From: Pedobacter caeni
GTDB taxonomy: Bacteria; Bacteroidota; Bacteroidia; Sphingobacteriales; Sphingobacteriaceae
Length of the DNA stretch: 64,000 nt
Direction of reading: 5' to 3'
Assembly: GCF_900129215.1 (NCBI RefSeq)
Contig: NZ_FQUQ01000003.1
Coordinates: forward strand, 890,045 to 954,044
The notes beneath the pieces are model-generated. The model had not been told where the DNA came from, ran no database searches, and saw only the letters and a program-made list of their open reading frames with translations. The first letter of the stretch is position 1, and each line of letters starts with the position of its first letter. Positions 1 to 13,002 of this stretch are shown piece by piece. The position numbers and the translations under genes are program-made.

Positions 1-25
1 TTAGATTGCAAGCTGAGATTAAAAA

Positions 26-97
<72 letters not shown>

Positions 98-219
98 CAA
101 GATAAAAACAAGCTTTGTTGAATCTGTAATTATAGCAGTTGAACAAGGTTTTTTGTGTTGAATTTGTATCAAAACAATTAATTAATAAAAAGTTATAAAC
201 TACTAATAAGTATAAAAAC

Positions 220-1407
220 ATGGCAAAAGAAAAGTTTGACCGCAGCAAGCCGCACTTAAACATCGGCACAATCGGTCACGTTGACCACGGTAAAACAACC
301 TTAACAGCAGCTATCACTAAAGTGTTATCTGATGCTGGTTTATCTGAGGCGCGTTCATTTGATTCTATTGACTCTGCTCCAGAGGAAAAAGAAAGAGGTA
401 TCACTATCAATACAGCACACGTTGAGTATTCAACAGCTAACCGTCACTATGCACACGTTGACTGTCCAGGTCACGCGGATTATGTAAAGAACATGGTTAC
501 TGGTGCTGCGCAAATGGATGGAGCTATCATCGTTGTAGCTGCTACAGATGGTCCGATGCCACAAACTCGTGAGCACATTCTATTGGCTCGTCAGGTTGGT
601 GTTCCTTCATTGGTAGTATTCATGAATAAAGTGGATATGGTTGACGATCCTGAATTACTAGAACTAGTAGAGATGGAAGTTCGTGAATTGTTATCTTTCT
701 ATGAATTCCCTGGTGATGATATCCCTGTAATTCAAGGTTCAGCTCTTGGTGGCTTGAACGGTGATGCTAAATGGGTTGGAAAAATCATGGAATTAATGGA
801 TGCTGTAGATAGCTACATTCCAATTCCTCCACGTTTGACTGATCTTCCATTCTTAATGCCTGTTGAAGATGTATTCTCGATCACTGGTCGTGGTACTGTT
901 GCAACTGGACGTATTGAGCGTGGTGTAATCAACTCTGGTGATCCAGTTGAAATCTTGGGTATGGGTGCTGAAAATCTTAAATCAACTGTAACAGGTGTTG
1001 AGATGTTCCGTAAGATCCTTGATTATGGTGAAGCAGGTGATAACGTAGGTCTATTGTTACGTGGTATTGAGAAAACTGATATCCGTCGTGGTATGGTTAT
1101 CTGCAAACCAGGTTCAGTAACTCCTCACACAGATTTCAAAGCTGAGATCTATGTATTATCAAAAGCTGAAGGTGGACGTCACACTCCATTCTTTAACAAA
1201 TACCGTCCACAATTCTATTTCCGTACCACAGACGTTACTGGTGAGATCTCACTAGCTGAAGGAACTGAAATGGTTATGCCAGGTGATAACGTTACGATCA
1301 CAGTTAAATTGATCAACGCAATCGCAATGGAAAAAGGTCTACGTTTCGCAATCCGTGAGGGTGGTAGAACAGTAGGTGCTGGTCAGGTAACTGAAATTTT
1401 AAAATAG
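220..1407 (+). CDS. tuf: Elongation factor Tu
   Basis: EF-Tu is the GTPase that delivers aminoacyl-tRNA to the ribosomal A site. At 395 residues it is standard length. The G domain shows G1 GHVDHGKT (19-26), the switch I segment RGITI (59-63), G3 DCPGH (81-85) and G4 NKVD (136-139), followed by the two beta-barrel domains. It starts at an ATG giving MAKEKFDR, the usual N-terminus. It sits between tRNA-Thr and tRNA-Trp, upstream of secE-nusG and the rpl-rpo genes. A strong hairpin follows about 35 bp after the stop. No oddity was seen. Confidence 0.98.
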   Translation: MAKEKFDRSKPHLNIGTIGHVDHGKTTLTAAITKVLSDAGLSEARSFDSIDSAPEEKERGITINTAHVEYSTANRHYAHVDCPGHADYVKNMVTGAAQMDGAIIVVAATDGPMPQTREHILLARQVGVPSLVVFMNKVDMVDDPELLELVEMEVRELLSFYEFPGDDIPVIQGSALGGLNGDAKWVGKIMELMDAVDSYIPIPPRLTDLPFLMPVEDVFSITGRGTVATGRIERGVINSGDPVEILGMGAENLKSTVTGVEMFRKILDYGEAGDNVGLLLRGIEKTDIRRGMVICKPGSVTPHTDFKAEIYVLSKAEGGRHTPFFNKYRPQFYFRTTDVTGEISLAEGTEMVMPGDNVTITVKLINAIAMEKGLRFAIREGGRTVGAGQVTEILK

Positions 1408-1442
1408 TATTTTATCCCTCAGGGATAAGAGAAACAATAAAG

Positions 1443-1482
1443 CAAAGTACTTAGGCTTTTAAACCGCCTGAGTACTTTGTTT
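1443..1482 (+). terminator. Hairpin downstream of tuf
   Basis: A 14-bp inverted repeat (1443-1456 with 1466-1479, one G-T pair, 9-nt loop) is followed by a short T run. It lies 35 bp after the tuf stop and 40 bp before tRNA-Trp. It probably ends or attenuates tuf transcription, although the T tract is short. Confidence 0.7.
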
Positions 1483-1523
1483 CTAAAGAAGCTGCTAAAT
1501 TCTGGAAAGAAAATAGCTTATAC

Positions 1524-1594
1524 ACGGGAATAGTTCAACGGTAGAATAGAGGTCTCCAAAACCTTTGATCAGGGTTCGAATCCTTGTTCCCGTG
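1524..1594 (+). tRNA. tRNA-Trp (anticodon CCA)
   Basis: The acceptor stem ACGGGAA/TTCCCGT is 1524-1530 with 1587-1593, and G1594 is the discriminator expected for tRNA-Trp. The anticodon stem GAGGT/ACCTT encloses the loop CTCCAAA, giving anticodon CCA. A36-A37-A38 is the sequence recognised by MiaA. The bases after the discriminator are not CCA, so the 3' CCA is added post-transcriptionally. It lies 13 bp upstream of secE, as in many bacteria (tRNA-Trp-secE-nusG). Confidence 0.95.
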
Positions 1595-1607
1595 CAAAAA
1601 ATTAATT

Positions 1608-1805
1608 ATGGCTAAAGTAGTTCAATTTATTAAAGAATCGTATGAAGAAATGACCCAGAAGGTTACTTGGCCTACATGGGGAGAATTGCAAAATTCTGCA
1701 GTGCTGGTTCTGGTAGCTTCGTTTATCATTGCATTAGTTGTTTTTGCAATGGATAAGGGATCTACTTTTGTTTTAGATACTTTTTATAAATCACTTTCTA
1801 ATTAA
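1608..1805 (+). CDS. secE: Preprotein translocase subunit SecE
   Basis: SecE is the small essential subunit that clamps SecY in the SecYEG protein-export channel of the inner membrane. The 65-residue protein has an amphipathic N-terminal part with the SecE signature region (TQKVTWPTW) and one C-terminal membrane segment (about residues 33-52). I chose the ATG at 1608 because an in-frame TTG at 1584 lies inside tRNA-Trp. It is the single-TM form common outside enterobacteria. nusG follows after 9 bp, so the two are probably cotranscribed. Confidence 0.93.
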   Translation: MAKVVQFIKESYEEMTQKVTWPTWGELQNSAVLVLVASFIIALVVFAMDKGSTFVLDTFYKSLSN

Positions 1806-1814
1806 TATAGCTAA

Positions 1815-2357
1815 ATGGACGATCAGTTAAAATGGTATGTAGTTAGGGCTGTTAGCGGAAAAGAGAAGAAGGTAAAACAGTATATCGATTCTGAAATTAG
1901 CCGTTTAGGTTTTTCTCACCTTGTACCTCAGGTATTAATCCCAATGGAGAAATACTATCAGATGAAGGAGGGAAAAAAGATTGCAAAAGAGCGTAACTTC
2001 TACCCCGGATATGTTTTAATTGAAGCAAATTTGGACGGAGAACTGGAACACATTATTAAGAACGTTAATAGTGTGATTGGTTTTTTAGGGGATAAAGGCG
2101 GAAACCCGGTACCTATGCGTCAGGCAGAGGTTAACCGTATTTTAGGTAAAGTTGATGAGATGAGCCAGCAAGGTGAAACCATGAACGTAGCTTACTATGT
2201 CGGAGAGAACATCAAAGTAATGGATGGACCATTTAATGGTTTCACCGGTGTGATCGAAGAGGTGAACGAAGAGAAGAAAAAACTAAAAGTTATGGTTAAG
2301 ATTTTCGGAAGAAAAACTCCATTGGAGCTTAACTATATGCAGGTAGAAAAAGAATAG
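1815..2357 (+). CDS. nusG: Transcription termination/antitermination factor NusG
   Basis: NusG binds the RNA polymerase clamp, modulates pausing and links polymerase to Rho or to the ribosome. The 180-residue protein has an N-terminal NGN domain (starting KWYVVRAVSGKEKKV) and a C-terminal KOW domain (GPFNGFTGVIEEV), ending in a typical Y-M-Q-V-E motif. There is no extra inserted domain. It sits in the conserved secE-nusG-rplKAJL order, 9 bp after secE. Confidence 0.97.
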   Translation: MDDQLKWYVVRAVSGKEKKVKQYIDSEISRLGFSHLVPQVLIPMEKYYQMKEGKKIAKERNFYPGYVLIEANLDGELEHIIKNVNSVIGFLGDKGGNPVPMRQAEVNRILGKVDEMSQQGETMNVAYYVGENIKVMDGPFNGFTGVIEEVNEEKKKLKVMVKIFGRKTPLELNYMQVEKE

Positions 2358-2436
2358 AATTCAATTCATATAAGATCTTAAATGTTACTTGCTTCCAACA
2401 TTATAACATTGAGTATTAAAATTAACAAAACAGAAA

Positions 2437-2880
2437 ATGGCAAAAGAAGTCAGTGCACTTGTTAAGTTACAGATCAAGGGTGGAGCTGCAAATCCATCGC
2501 CACCGGTAGGACCTGCGTTAGGTGCTAAAGGGGTGAACATCATGGAGTTTTGCAAACAATTCAATGCTCGTACCCAAGATAAGCCCGGTAAAGTATTACC
2601 AGTTGTAATTACTGTTTATGCTGACAAGTCTTTCGAATTTATCATCAAAACCCCTCCGGTTGCTATCCAGTTAAAGGATGCTACTAAATTAACGAGTGGT
2701 TCTGCTGAGCCCAACCGTAAGAAAGTTGGTTCGGTGACTTGGGATCAGGTTAAGTCAATTGCTGAAGATAAAATGACTGATTTAAATGCTTTCACTATCG
2801 AATCTGCAATGAGTATGGTTGCAGGTACAGCACGCAGTATGGGAATCACCGTTAGCGGTGATGCACCTTGGACAAATTAA
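2437..2880 (+). CDS. rplK: 50S ribosomal protein L11
   Basis: L11 binds the 23S rRNA GTPase-associated centre at the base of the L7/L12 stalk. The 147-residue protein has the conserved N-terminal proline-rich switch (PSPPVGPALGAKGVNIMEFC) and a C-terminal rRNA-binding domain. In other bacteria the upstream mRNA leader is the target of feedback repression by L1. The 79-bp nusG-rplK spacer could hold such a site, but I could not identify one with confidence. Confidence 0.97.
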   Translation: MAKEVSALVKLQIKGGAANPSPPVGPALGAKGVNIMEFCKQFNARTQDKPGKVLPVVITVYADKSFEFIIKTPPVAIQLKDATKLTSGSAEPNRKKVGSVTWDQVKSIAEDKMTDLNAFTIESAMSMVAGTARSMGITVSGDAPWTN

Positions 2881-2903
2881 TTAACAAAAAACAGTTTACA
2901 ACA

Positions 2904-3602
2904 GTGGCTAAATTAACAAAAAATCAAAAAAAGGCACATGCTAAACTAGAATCTGGTAAAACGTATTCTTTACAGGATGCGGCTGCTTTGGTAAAAGAGA
3001 TTACTACAACTAAATTTGATGCATCGGTTGATATCGATGTAGCTTTAGGTGTAGATCCACGTAAAGCCAATCAAATGGTACGTGGTATTGCTACTTTACC
3101 ACACGGTACAGGTAAAACTGTACGTGTATTAGTTCTTTGTACTCCTGATAAGGAAGAAGAGGCTAAAGCGGCAGGTGCAGATTTTGTAGGTTTAGACGAA
3201 TATGTAGCCAAGATTGAAGGTGGATGGACTGATGTTGACATTATTATCACTACTCCTGCTTGTATGGCAAAAGTAGGTAAACTGGGCCGCGTTTTAGGTC
3301 CACGTAACCTTATGCCAAACCCTAAGTCAGGAACTGTTACTAACGAAGTTGGTAAAGCAGTTACTGATGTAAAAGGCGGTAAGATTGATTTTAAAGTTGA
3401 CAAAAGTGGTATCATTCACGCTTCAGTAGGAAAAGTATCATTCCCAGCAGAAAAAATATATGAAAATGCATTAGAAGTACTTCAGGTAATTTCTAAGCTA
3501 AAACCATCTGCTGCAAAAGGAACTTATTTTAAGAGCATTCATGTTTCTTCAACTATGAGTCCTGGAATTGCAATCGAAACTAAATCAGTAGCGGGGATCT
3601 AA
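2904..3602 (+). CDS. rplA: 50S ribosomal protein L1
   Basis: L1 forms the L1 stalk near the ribosomal E site and usually represses its own operon. I place the start at the GTG at 2904, giving MAKLTKNQKKA, the normal N-terminus, and a 232-residue product of usual length. The longer reading from 2868 would overlap rplK and add 12 unconserved residues. The L1 signature around GRVLGPRNLMPNPKSGTVT is intact. rplJ begins 2 bp after the stop. Confidence 0.96.
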   Translation: MAKLTKNQKKAHAKLESGKTYSLQDAAALVKEITTTKFDASVDIDVALGVDPRKANQMVRGIATLPHGTGKTVRVLVLCTPDKEEEAKAAGADFVGLDEYVAKIEGGWTDVDIIITTPACMAKVGKLGRVLGPRNLMPNPKSGTVTNEVGKAVTDVKGGKIDFKVDKSGIIHASVGKVSFPAEKIYENALEVLQVISKLKPSAAKGTYFKSIHVSSTMSPGIAIETKSVAGI

Positions 3603-3604
3603 TT

Positions 3605-4126
3605 ATGAACAGAGAAGAAAAACACGAAGTCGTTTCGGCTCTTCAAGTGAAGATGCAGGAATTCGGTAACTTTTACATTACCGATACATCAAGCTTATCT
3701 GTTGAGAAAATTAACGGTATCCGTCGTAAATGTTTCGAAAGCGGGATCGAAATGCAAGTTGCTAAAAACACTTTAATCAGAAAAGCGATTGAAGGATTAG
3801 AAGGCGATGCATCAGAGATCTTTGTTGCACTTAAAGGTCAGTCAGCATTATTATTCTCAACAGTAGGTAACGGTCCAGCTAAGCTGATCAAAGCCTTGAG
3901 AAAAGGATCTGATAAACCAGTACTTAAAGCGGCATATATCGATTCAACAGTATTTGTAGGTGATAACCAATTAGATACTTTAGTAAGCTTGAAATCAAGA
4001 GAAGAGCTTATCGGAGACATCATTGGTCTATTACAATCACCAGCGAAAAATGTTATTTCGGCTTTACAGTCAGGTGGCAACACAATTGCAGGAATTGTTA
4101 AAACTCTTCAAGAAAGAGAAGGTTAA
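3605..4126 (+). CDS. rplJ: 50S ribosomal protein L10
   Basis: L10 anchors L7/L12 dimers on the ribosomal stalk. The protein has 173 residues, with the N-terminal rRNA-binding part (MNREEKHEVV...) and C-terminal helices that bind L12. It begins only 2 bp after rplA. There is therefore no room for the long L10-binding leader that precedes rplJ in E. coli, and any stalk-protein autoregulation must use another site. A 63-bp AT-rich spacer separates it from rplL. Confidence 0.96.
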   Translation: MNREEKHEVVSALQVKMQEFGNFYITDTSSLSVEKINGIRRKCFESGIEMQVAKNTLIRKAIEGLEGDASEIFVALKGQSALLFSTVGNGPAKLIKALRKGSDKPVLKAAYIDSTVFVGDNQLDTLVSLKSREELIGDIIGLLQSPAKNVISALQSGGNTIAGIVKTLQEREG

Positions 4127-4189
4127 GGAACACCTTATAAGTTCAAATTATAATAAATTATTTTACGTAAATTTTTAAAATCTATAAAA

Positions 4190-4564
4190 ATGGCAGATTT
4201 AAAAGCGTTTGCTGAGCAATTGGTAAACTTAACAGTTAAAGAAGTTAACGAATTAGCTCAAATCTTAAAAGACGAGTATGGTATCGAACCAGCTGCTGCT
4301 GCAGTTGCGATTGCAGGTCCTGCTGGTGATGCTGCTCCTGCAGCTGAAGAAAAATCAACTTTTGATGTTATCTTAAAAGAAGCTGGTGGTCAGAAATTAG
4401 CAGTTGTAAAACTGGTAAAAGACTTAACTGGTCTAGGTTTGAAAGAAGCTAAAGATTTAGTTGACGGTGCACCAAAAGAATTAAAATCAGGTGTTGCTAA
4501 AGACGAAGCTGAAGCTTTGAAAAAACAATTAGAAGAAGCTGGAGCTGTAGTTGAAATTAAGTAA
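4190..4564 (+). CDS. rplL: 50S ribosomal protein L7/L12
   Basis: L7/L12 forms the flexible stalk that recruits translational GTPases. The 124-residue acidic protein has an N-terminal dimerisation helix pair, an Ala-rich hinge (roughly residues 37-53) and the conserved C-terminal factor-binding domain with LTGLGLKEAKDLVDGAP. It is followed by a 154-bp spacer with two hairpins before rpoB, so stalk-protein and polymerase synthesis may be uncoupled there. Confidence 0.97.
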   Translation: MADLKAFAEQLVNLTVKEVNELAQILKDEYGIEPAAAAVAIAGPAGDAAPAAEEKSTFDVILKEAGGQKLAVVKLVKDLTGLGLKEAKDLVDGAPKELKSGVAKDEAEALKKQLEEAGAVVEIK

Positions 4565-4591
4565 TAACTTAATTTTAATATAACTTTAACC

Positions 4592-4621
4592 ATAGACTCC
4601 GACTGTATAGTCGGAGTCTAT
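4592..4621 (+). terminator. Perfect 13-bp hairpin in the rplL-rpoB spacer
   Basis: A perfect 13-bp inverted repeat (4592-4604 with 4609-4621) has a GTAT tetraloop, 27 bp after the rplL stop. No clear T tract follows, so it may be an attenuator or an RNA-processing site rather than a full terminator. Confidence 0.65.
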
Positions 4622-4643
4622 ACCTGTTTATAAACATTTCATC

Positions 4644-4683
4644 TTGTTTGGTTGGTGAATACGTTTAACGGCAAACCAAACAA
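4644..4683 (+). promoter_or_regulatory. Second hairpin in the rpoB leader
   Basis: A 10-bp perfect inverted repeat (4644-4653 with 4674-4683) has a 20-nt loop and ends 35 bp before the rpoB start. The loop contains TACGTTTA (4660-4667), a one-mismatch version of the Bacteroidetes -7 box. The stem is directly visible; a regulatory role is inference. Confidence 0.4.
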
Positions 4684-4718
4684 ATAGTTTATTCTTAAAC
4701 TAAATTAACTTTAGTCCA

Positions 4719-8522
<3,804 letters not shown>

Positions 8523-8538
8523 TGTTGAAAGTTATTTT

Positions 8539-8585
8539 GCCGGGATGCCGTTAAGGCTTCGTCTGAAAAGCATCCCGGCTTTTTA
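8539..8585 (+). terminator. Terminator-like hairpin between rpoB and rpoC
   Basis: A 10-bp GC-rich perfect stem (8539-8548 with 8570-8579) with a 21-nt loop is followed by about five T. It has the form of an intrinsic terminator, yet lies between two genes normally cotranscribed and only 28 bp before the rpoC start. Confidence 0.7.
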
Positions 8586-8613
8586 AATTTTTCAACTTTC
8601 AAACAAAAGAGCT

Positions 8614-11600
8614 ATGTCTTACAAAAAGGATAATAAATTAAAAAGCAATTTCACCTCGATCACCATTAGTTTGGCATCGCCGGAGGCTATTTTAGAGCGC
8701 TCCAGTGGTGAGGTGTTAAAACCTGAGACTATCAATTACCGTACTTACAAACCTGAGCGTGATGGTTTGTTCTGCGAGCGTATTTTTGGTCCGGTAAAAG
8801 ATTACGAATGTCATTGCGGTAAATATAAACGTATCCGTTATAAGGGGATCGTTTGTGACCGTTGTGGTGTTGAGGTAACGGAAAAGAAAGTACGTAGAGA
8901 GCGTATGGGACACATCAATTTGGTGGTTCCTGTTGCGCATATCTGGTATTTCCGCTCCCTGCCAAATAAAATTGGATACCTGTTAGGATTGCCTACAAAG
9001 AGATTAGACCTGATCATTTACTACGAGCGTTATGTAGTAATTCAGCCTGGTTTCATGGCAGAAGAAGGTATTCAATACATGGATTTCTTAACTGAAGAGG
9101 AATATCTTGATATTCTGGATAAGTTGCCTAAAGAAAACCAATATTTAGACGATAAAGACCCTAATAAATTCATCGCCAAAATGGGTGCTGAAGCATTAGA
9201 GGATTTATTGAAACGTATTGATTTAGATACTTTATCATATAATCTGCGTCACCAAGCTGCAAACGAAACTTCTCAGCAACGTAAAAACGAAGCTTTGAAA
9301 CGTTTACAGGTAGTGGAGGCTTTCCGTGGTGCAAGAACCCGTATTGAGAATAACCCAGAGTGGATGATCATTAAGATTGTTCCTGTTATTCCACCGGAAT
9401 TGCGTCCGTTGGTTCCATTGGAAGGTGGTCGTTTTGCGACTTCAGATCTAAACGATTTGTATCGTCGTGTGATTATCCGTAACAACCGTTTGAAACGTTT
9501 GATCGAGATCAAAGCGCCGGAAGTAATCTTACGTAACGAAAAACGTATGTTACAGGAAGCGGTAGATTCGTTGTTCGATAACTCACGTAAAGTAAATGCG
9601 GTTAAAACTGAAGGTAACCGTGCTTTGAAATCTCTTTCAGACATCCTGAAAGGTAAACAAGGTCGTTTCCGTCAGAATTTATTAGGTAAACGTGTGGATT
9701 ATTCTGCCCGTTCGGTAATTGTTGTAGGTCCAAACCTTAAATTACATGAATGCGGTTTACCTAAGGATATGGCTGCTGAGCTTTTCAAACCGTTTATCAT
9801 TCGCAAGATGATTGAAAGGGGTATCGTTAAGACAGTGAAATCTGCAAAGAAAATTGTAGACAGAAAAGACCCTTTAGTGTGGGATATTCTGGAGAATGTT
9901 TTAAAAGGACACCCTGTATTACTGAATCGTGCGCCTACGTTGCACAGACTGGGTATCCAGTCGTTCCAACCTAAATTGGTAGAAGGTAAAGCAATCCAGT
10001 TACACCCGTTAGTATGTACCGCATTTAACGCGGATTTTGACGGTGACCAGATGGCAGTACATTTACCATTAGGGCACGCCGCAATCTTAGAAGCACAGGT
10101 ATTAATGCTTGCTGCACACAACATTCTGAACCCGGCAAACGGAACTCCGATCACTGTACCTTCACAGGATATGGTTTTGGGTCTTTATTATATTACTAAA
10201 GGCCGTAGAACTGACGCTCAGCGTGTAGTTAAGGGACAAGATTTCTCTTTCTACTCTCCGGAAGAAGTGATCATTGCTTACAATGAAAAACAAATCGATC
10301 TTCATGCATTTATCAAGGTTAAGGTAAATGTGAAATTAGAAGATGGAACAATCGTTAATAAATTGTTGGAAACTACTGTAGGTCGTGTACTATTTAATCA
10401 AATGGTTCCGGCAGAAGTAGGATATATCAATGAACTGCTGACTAAAAAATCTCTTAGAGATATCATTGGTCATGTGGTGAAAATTACCGGAATGGCCCGT
10501 GCATCAAGATTCCTTGATGATATTAAAGAGCTAGGTTTCCAAATGGCATTCAGAGGAGGTTTATCATTTAATTTACAAGATGTGAACATTCCTGTGGAGA
10601 AACATGCTTTATTAGAGCAGGCTTCTGCCGAGGTTGATGAGGTAAGGAATAACTATAACATGGGATTCATTACCAACAACGAGCGTTACAACCAAATTAT
10701 CGATATCTGGACTCGTATCAATAACCGTTTAACATCATTCGTGATGACTCAGTTATCAAGCGATAACCAAGGTTTCAACTCTGTTTACATGATGTTGGAC
10801 TCTGGAGCCCGTGGTTCGAAAGAGCAGATTCGCCAGTTATGCGGTATGCGTGGTTTGATGGCTAAGCCTCAGAAATCAGGTTCAGGTGGTGAGATTATCG
10901 AAAACCCGATTCTTTCGAACTTTAAAGAAGGATTATCGGTATTAGAGTACTTTATTTCTACCCACGGTGCGCGTAAAGGTTTGGCGGATACGGCGTTAAA
11001 AACAGCTGATGCGGGTTACTTAACACGTCGTTTACATGATGTGGCCCAGGATATGATCGTTAATGCAGAAGATTGTGGTACTTTAAGAGGTATGTACACA
11101 ACTGCATTGAAAGATAATGAAGACATCGTTGAGCCGTTATACGACAGGTTATTAGGCCGTATCTCTCTGCATGATGTATTCAATCCATTGGATGGTGCAT
11201 TATTAGTAGGTGCTGGTCAGGATATCGACGAAGATATTGCTAAAGCAATTGAAGAGTCTCCGTTAGAAGGCGTTGAAATTCGTTCGGTATTAACCTGCGA
11301 AAACAAACGTGGTGTTTGTGCACTTTGCTACGGACGTAACTTAGCTACTGGTAAACGTGTTCAGAAAGGTGAAGCTGTCGGTGTAATTGCTGCACAGTCA
11401 ATCGGTGAGCCGGGTACACAGTTAACGCTACGTACGTTCCACGTTGGGGGTACTGCATCGAACATCGCTGCAGAGTCTCAATTGACAGCTAAATTTGATG
11501 GTATCATAGAATTTGAAAATGTTCGTACGGTTGAGAACGATACTGAAGAAGGTGTAAAACAAATTGTTTTAGGTCGTTCAGGAGAGTTCAAAATTGTTGA

Positions 11601-12900
11601 GCCTGGTACAAATAAAGTGATTATGACCAATAACATTCCTTATGGTTCATTCTTATATGTTGAGGATGGAGCTAAAATCACTAAAGGTGACAGGATTTGT
11701 TCATGGGATCCATATAATGCGGTAATTATCTCTGAGTTCGCTGGTAAAATCGAATTTGACGCTATCGTTGAAGGTGTAACCTTCCGTGAAGAGTCGGATG
11801 AGCAAACTGGTCACCGTGAGAAAGTAATTATCGATACACGTGATAAAACTAAAAACCCTTCTGTACGGGTTGTGGATAAAAAAGGTGAATTGATCAGAGG
11901 ATACAACATCCCTGTAGGTGCCCACATCGCAATTGATGAAGGTGATGCAGTTAAAACTGGTCAGATCCTTGTTAAGATTCCTCGTGCAACTGGTAAAACA
12001 AGAGATATCACGGGTGGTTTACCACGTGTAACGGAGCTTTTCGAAGCACGTAACCCTTCAAATCCTGCTGTAGTAACAGAGATTGATGGTGTGGTAACTT
12101 TAGGTGGTGTTAAACGTGGTAACCGTGAGATGACTATCGAATCTAAAGACGGAGAAGTTAAAAAATACCTTGTTCCATTGTCTAAACACATCCTGGTTCA
12201 GGATAATGACTTTGTGAAAGCTGGTATGCCTCTATCTGATGGTTCTATCTCTCCTGCAGATATCTTAGCGATTAAAGGCCCTGCGGCTGTACAGGAATAC
12301 TTAGTAAATGGTATCCAGGAGGTTTATCGTTTACAAGGTGTGAAAATCAATGATAAACACTTTGAGGTGATTGTACACCAGATGATGCAGAAAGTTCACA
12401 TTGAAGATCCGGGAGATACCACTTTCTTAGAGAACAACTCTGCAGATCGTTGGGACTTCATGATCGAGAATGACGAGATCTATGACAAAAAAGTTGTTGT
12501 TGATGCCGGTGATTCTAACGCTGTGAAACCTGGACAGATTCTTTCTCTACGTAAACTAAGAGATGAAAATTCTCAATTGAAACGTAAAGATCTGAAACAA
12601 ATTGAAGTTCGTGATGCAAGACCTGCAACTGCGAGTTCAATGTTACAAGGTATTACACGTGCTTCATTAGGAACGAAATCGTTCATCTCTGCAGCATCAT
12701 TCCAGGAAACTACAAAAGTGTTAAACGAAGCAGCAATTGCTGGTAAACGTGATAACATGCTTGGATTAAAAGAAAACGTAATTGTTGGACACTTAATTCC
12801 TTCAGGTACAGGTGTACGTGGATATGAGCGTATCATTGTAGGTTCTCAGGAAGAATACGATAAATTATTAGCTTCGAAACAAGAAGAAGTAGATGCTTAA
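8614..12900 (+). CDS. rpoC: DNA-directed RNA polymerase subunit beta prime
   Basis: This is the catalytic beta-prime subunit of RNA polymerase. The 1428-residue protein carries the active-site NADFDGDQMA motif with Asp474, Asp476 and Asp478 binding Mg2+. The N-terminal zinc site is Cys66/68/81/84 and the second zinc site Cys821/895/902/905. The bridge-helix and trigger-loop region with SIGEPGTQLTLRTFHVGG is intact. It begins at an ATG (MSYKKDNKL) 91 bp after rpoB, and a clear terminator follows the stop. Confidence 0.98.
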   Translation: MSYKKDNKLKSNFTSITISLASPEAILERSSGEVLKPETINYRTYKPERDGLFCERIFGPVKDYECHCGKYKRIRYKGIVCDRCGVEVTEKKVRRERMGHINLVVPVAHIWYFRSLPNKIGYLLGLPTKRLDLIIYYERYVVIQPGFMAEEGIQYMDFLTEEEYLDILDKLPKENQYLDDKDPNKFIAKMGAEALEDLLKRIDLDTLSYNLRHQAANETSQQRKNEALKRLQVVEAFRGARTRIENNPEWMIIKIVPVIPPELRPLVPLEGGRFATSDLNDLYRRVIIRNNRLKRLIEIKAPEVILRNEKRMLQEAVDSLFDNSRKVNAVKTEGNRALKSLSDILKGKQGRFRQNLLGKRVDYSARSVIVVGPNLKLHECGLPKDMAAELFKPFIIRKMIERGIVKTVKSAKKIVDRKDPLVWDILENVLKGHPVLLNRAPTLHRLGIQSFQPKLVEGKAIQLHPLVCTAFNADFDGDQMAVHLPLGHAAILEAQVLMLAAHNILNPANGTPITVPSQDMVLGLYYITKGRRTDAQRVVKGQDFSFYSPEEVIIAYNEKQIDLHAFIKVKVNVKLEDGTIVNKLLETTVGRVLFNQMVPAEVGYINELLTKKSLRDIIGHVVKITGMARASRFLDDIKELGFQMAFRGGLSFNLQDVNIPVEKHALLEQASAEVDEVRNNYNMGFITNNERYNQIIDIWTRINNRLTSFVMTQLSSDNQGFNSVYMMLDSGARGSKEQIRQLCGMRGLMAKPQKSGSGGEIIENPILSNFKEGLSVLEYFISTHGARKGLADTALKTADAGYLTRRLHDVAQDMIVNAEDCGTLRGMYTTALKDNEDIVEPLYDRLLGRISLHDVFNPLDGALLVGAGQDIDEDIAKAIEESPLEGVEIRSVLTCENKRGVCALCYGRNLATGKRVQKGEAVGVIAAQSIGEPGTQLTLRTFHVGGTASNIAAESQLTAKFDGIIEFENVRTVENDTEEGVKQIVLGRSGEFKIVEPGTNKVIMTNNIPYGSFLYVEDGAKITKGDRICSWDPYNAVIISEFAGKIEFDAIVEGVTFREESDEQTGHREKVIIDTRDKTKNPSVRVVDKKGELIRGYNIPVGAHIAIDEGDAVKTGQILVKIPRATGKTRDITGGLPRVTELFEARNPSNPAVVTEIDGVVTLGGVKRGNREMTIESKDGEVKKYLVPLSKHILVQDNDFVKAGMPLSDGSISPADILAIKGPAAVQEYLVNGIQEVYRLQGVKINDKHFEVIVHQMMQKVHIEDPGDTTFLENNSADRWDFMIENDEIYDKKVVVDAGDSNAVKPGQILSLRKLRDENSQLKRKDLKQIEVRDARPATASSMLQGITRASLGTKSFISAASFQETTKVLNEAAIAGKRDNMLGLKENVIVGHLIPSGTGVRGYERIIVGSQEEYDKLLASKQEEVDA

Positions 12901-12923
12901 TATTTAAAATATCTTTTGAAAAT

Positions 12924-12958
12924 TCCCCCTTCTGATAAAGTCGGGGGATTTTTTTTTT
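12924..12958 (+). terminator. Intrinsic terminator after rpoC
   Basis: A stem of TCCCCC with GGGGGA (12924-12929 with 12943-12948) and a 13-nt loop leads into a run of about ten T. It closes the rpl-rpo block. Confidence 0.85.
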
Positions 12959-12990
12959 GGATCGAATTACCTCGGTAATGATTAAAGAAG

Positions 12991-12998
12991 TAGTTTTG
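12991..12998 (+). promoter_or_regulatory. -7 box (TAnnTTTG) before the DUF3467 gene
   Basis: TAGTTTTG matches the Bacteroidetes -7 consensus and ends 4 bp before the ATG at 13003. If used, the transcript would be nearly leaderless. No matching -33 TTG was seen at 19-21 bp, so support is limited. Confidence 0.35.
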
Positions 12999-13002
12999 TA
13001 TT

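Noticed and set aside
1584..1607. Upstream extension of secE by eight codons
   Set aside because: It starts at a TTG inside tRNA-Trp, and the added residues are not part of SecE.
2868..2903. Earlier ATG start for rplA
   Set aside because: It overlaps rplK and adds residues absent from L1; the GTG at 2904 gives the normal N-terminus.
3071..3415. Long antisense reading frames inside rplA, rpoB, rpoC and dnaE
   Set aside because: They are shadows of conserved genes in other frames, with no domain signatures of their own.
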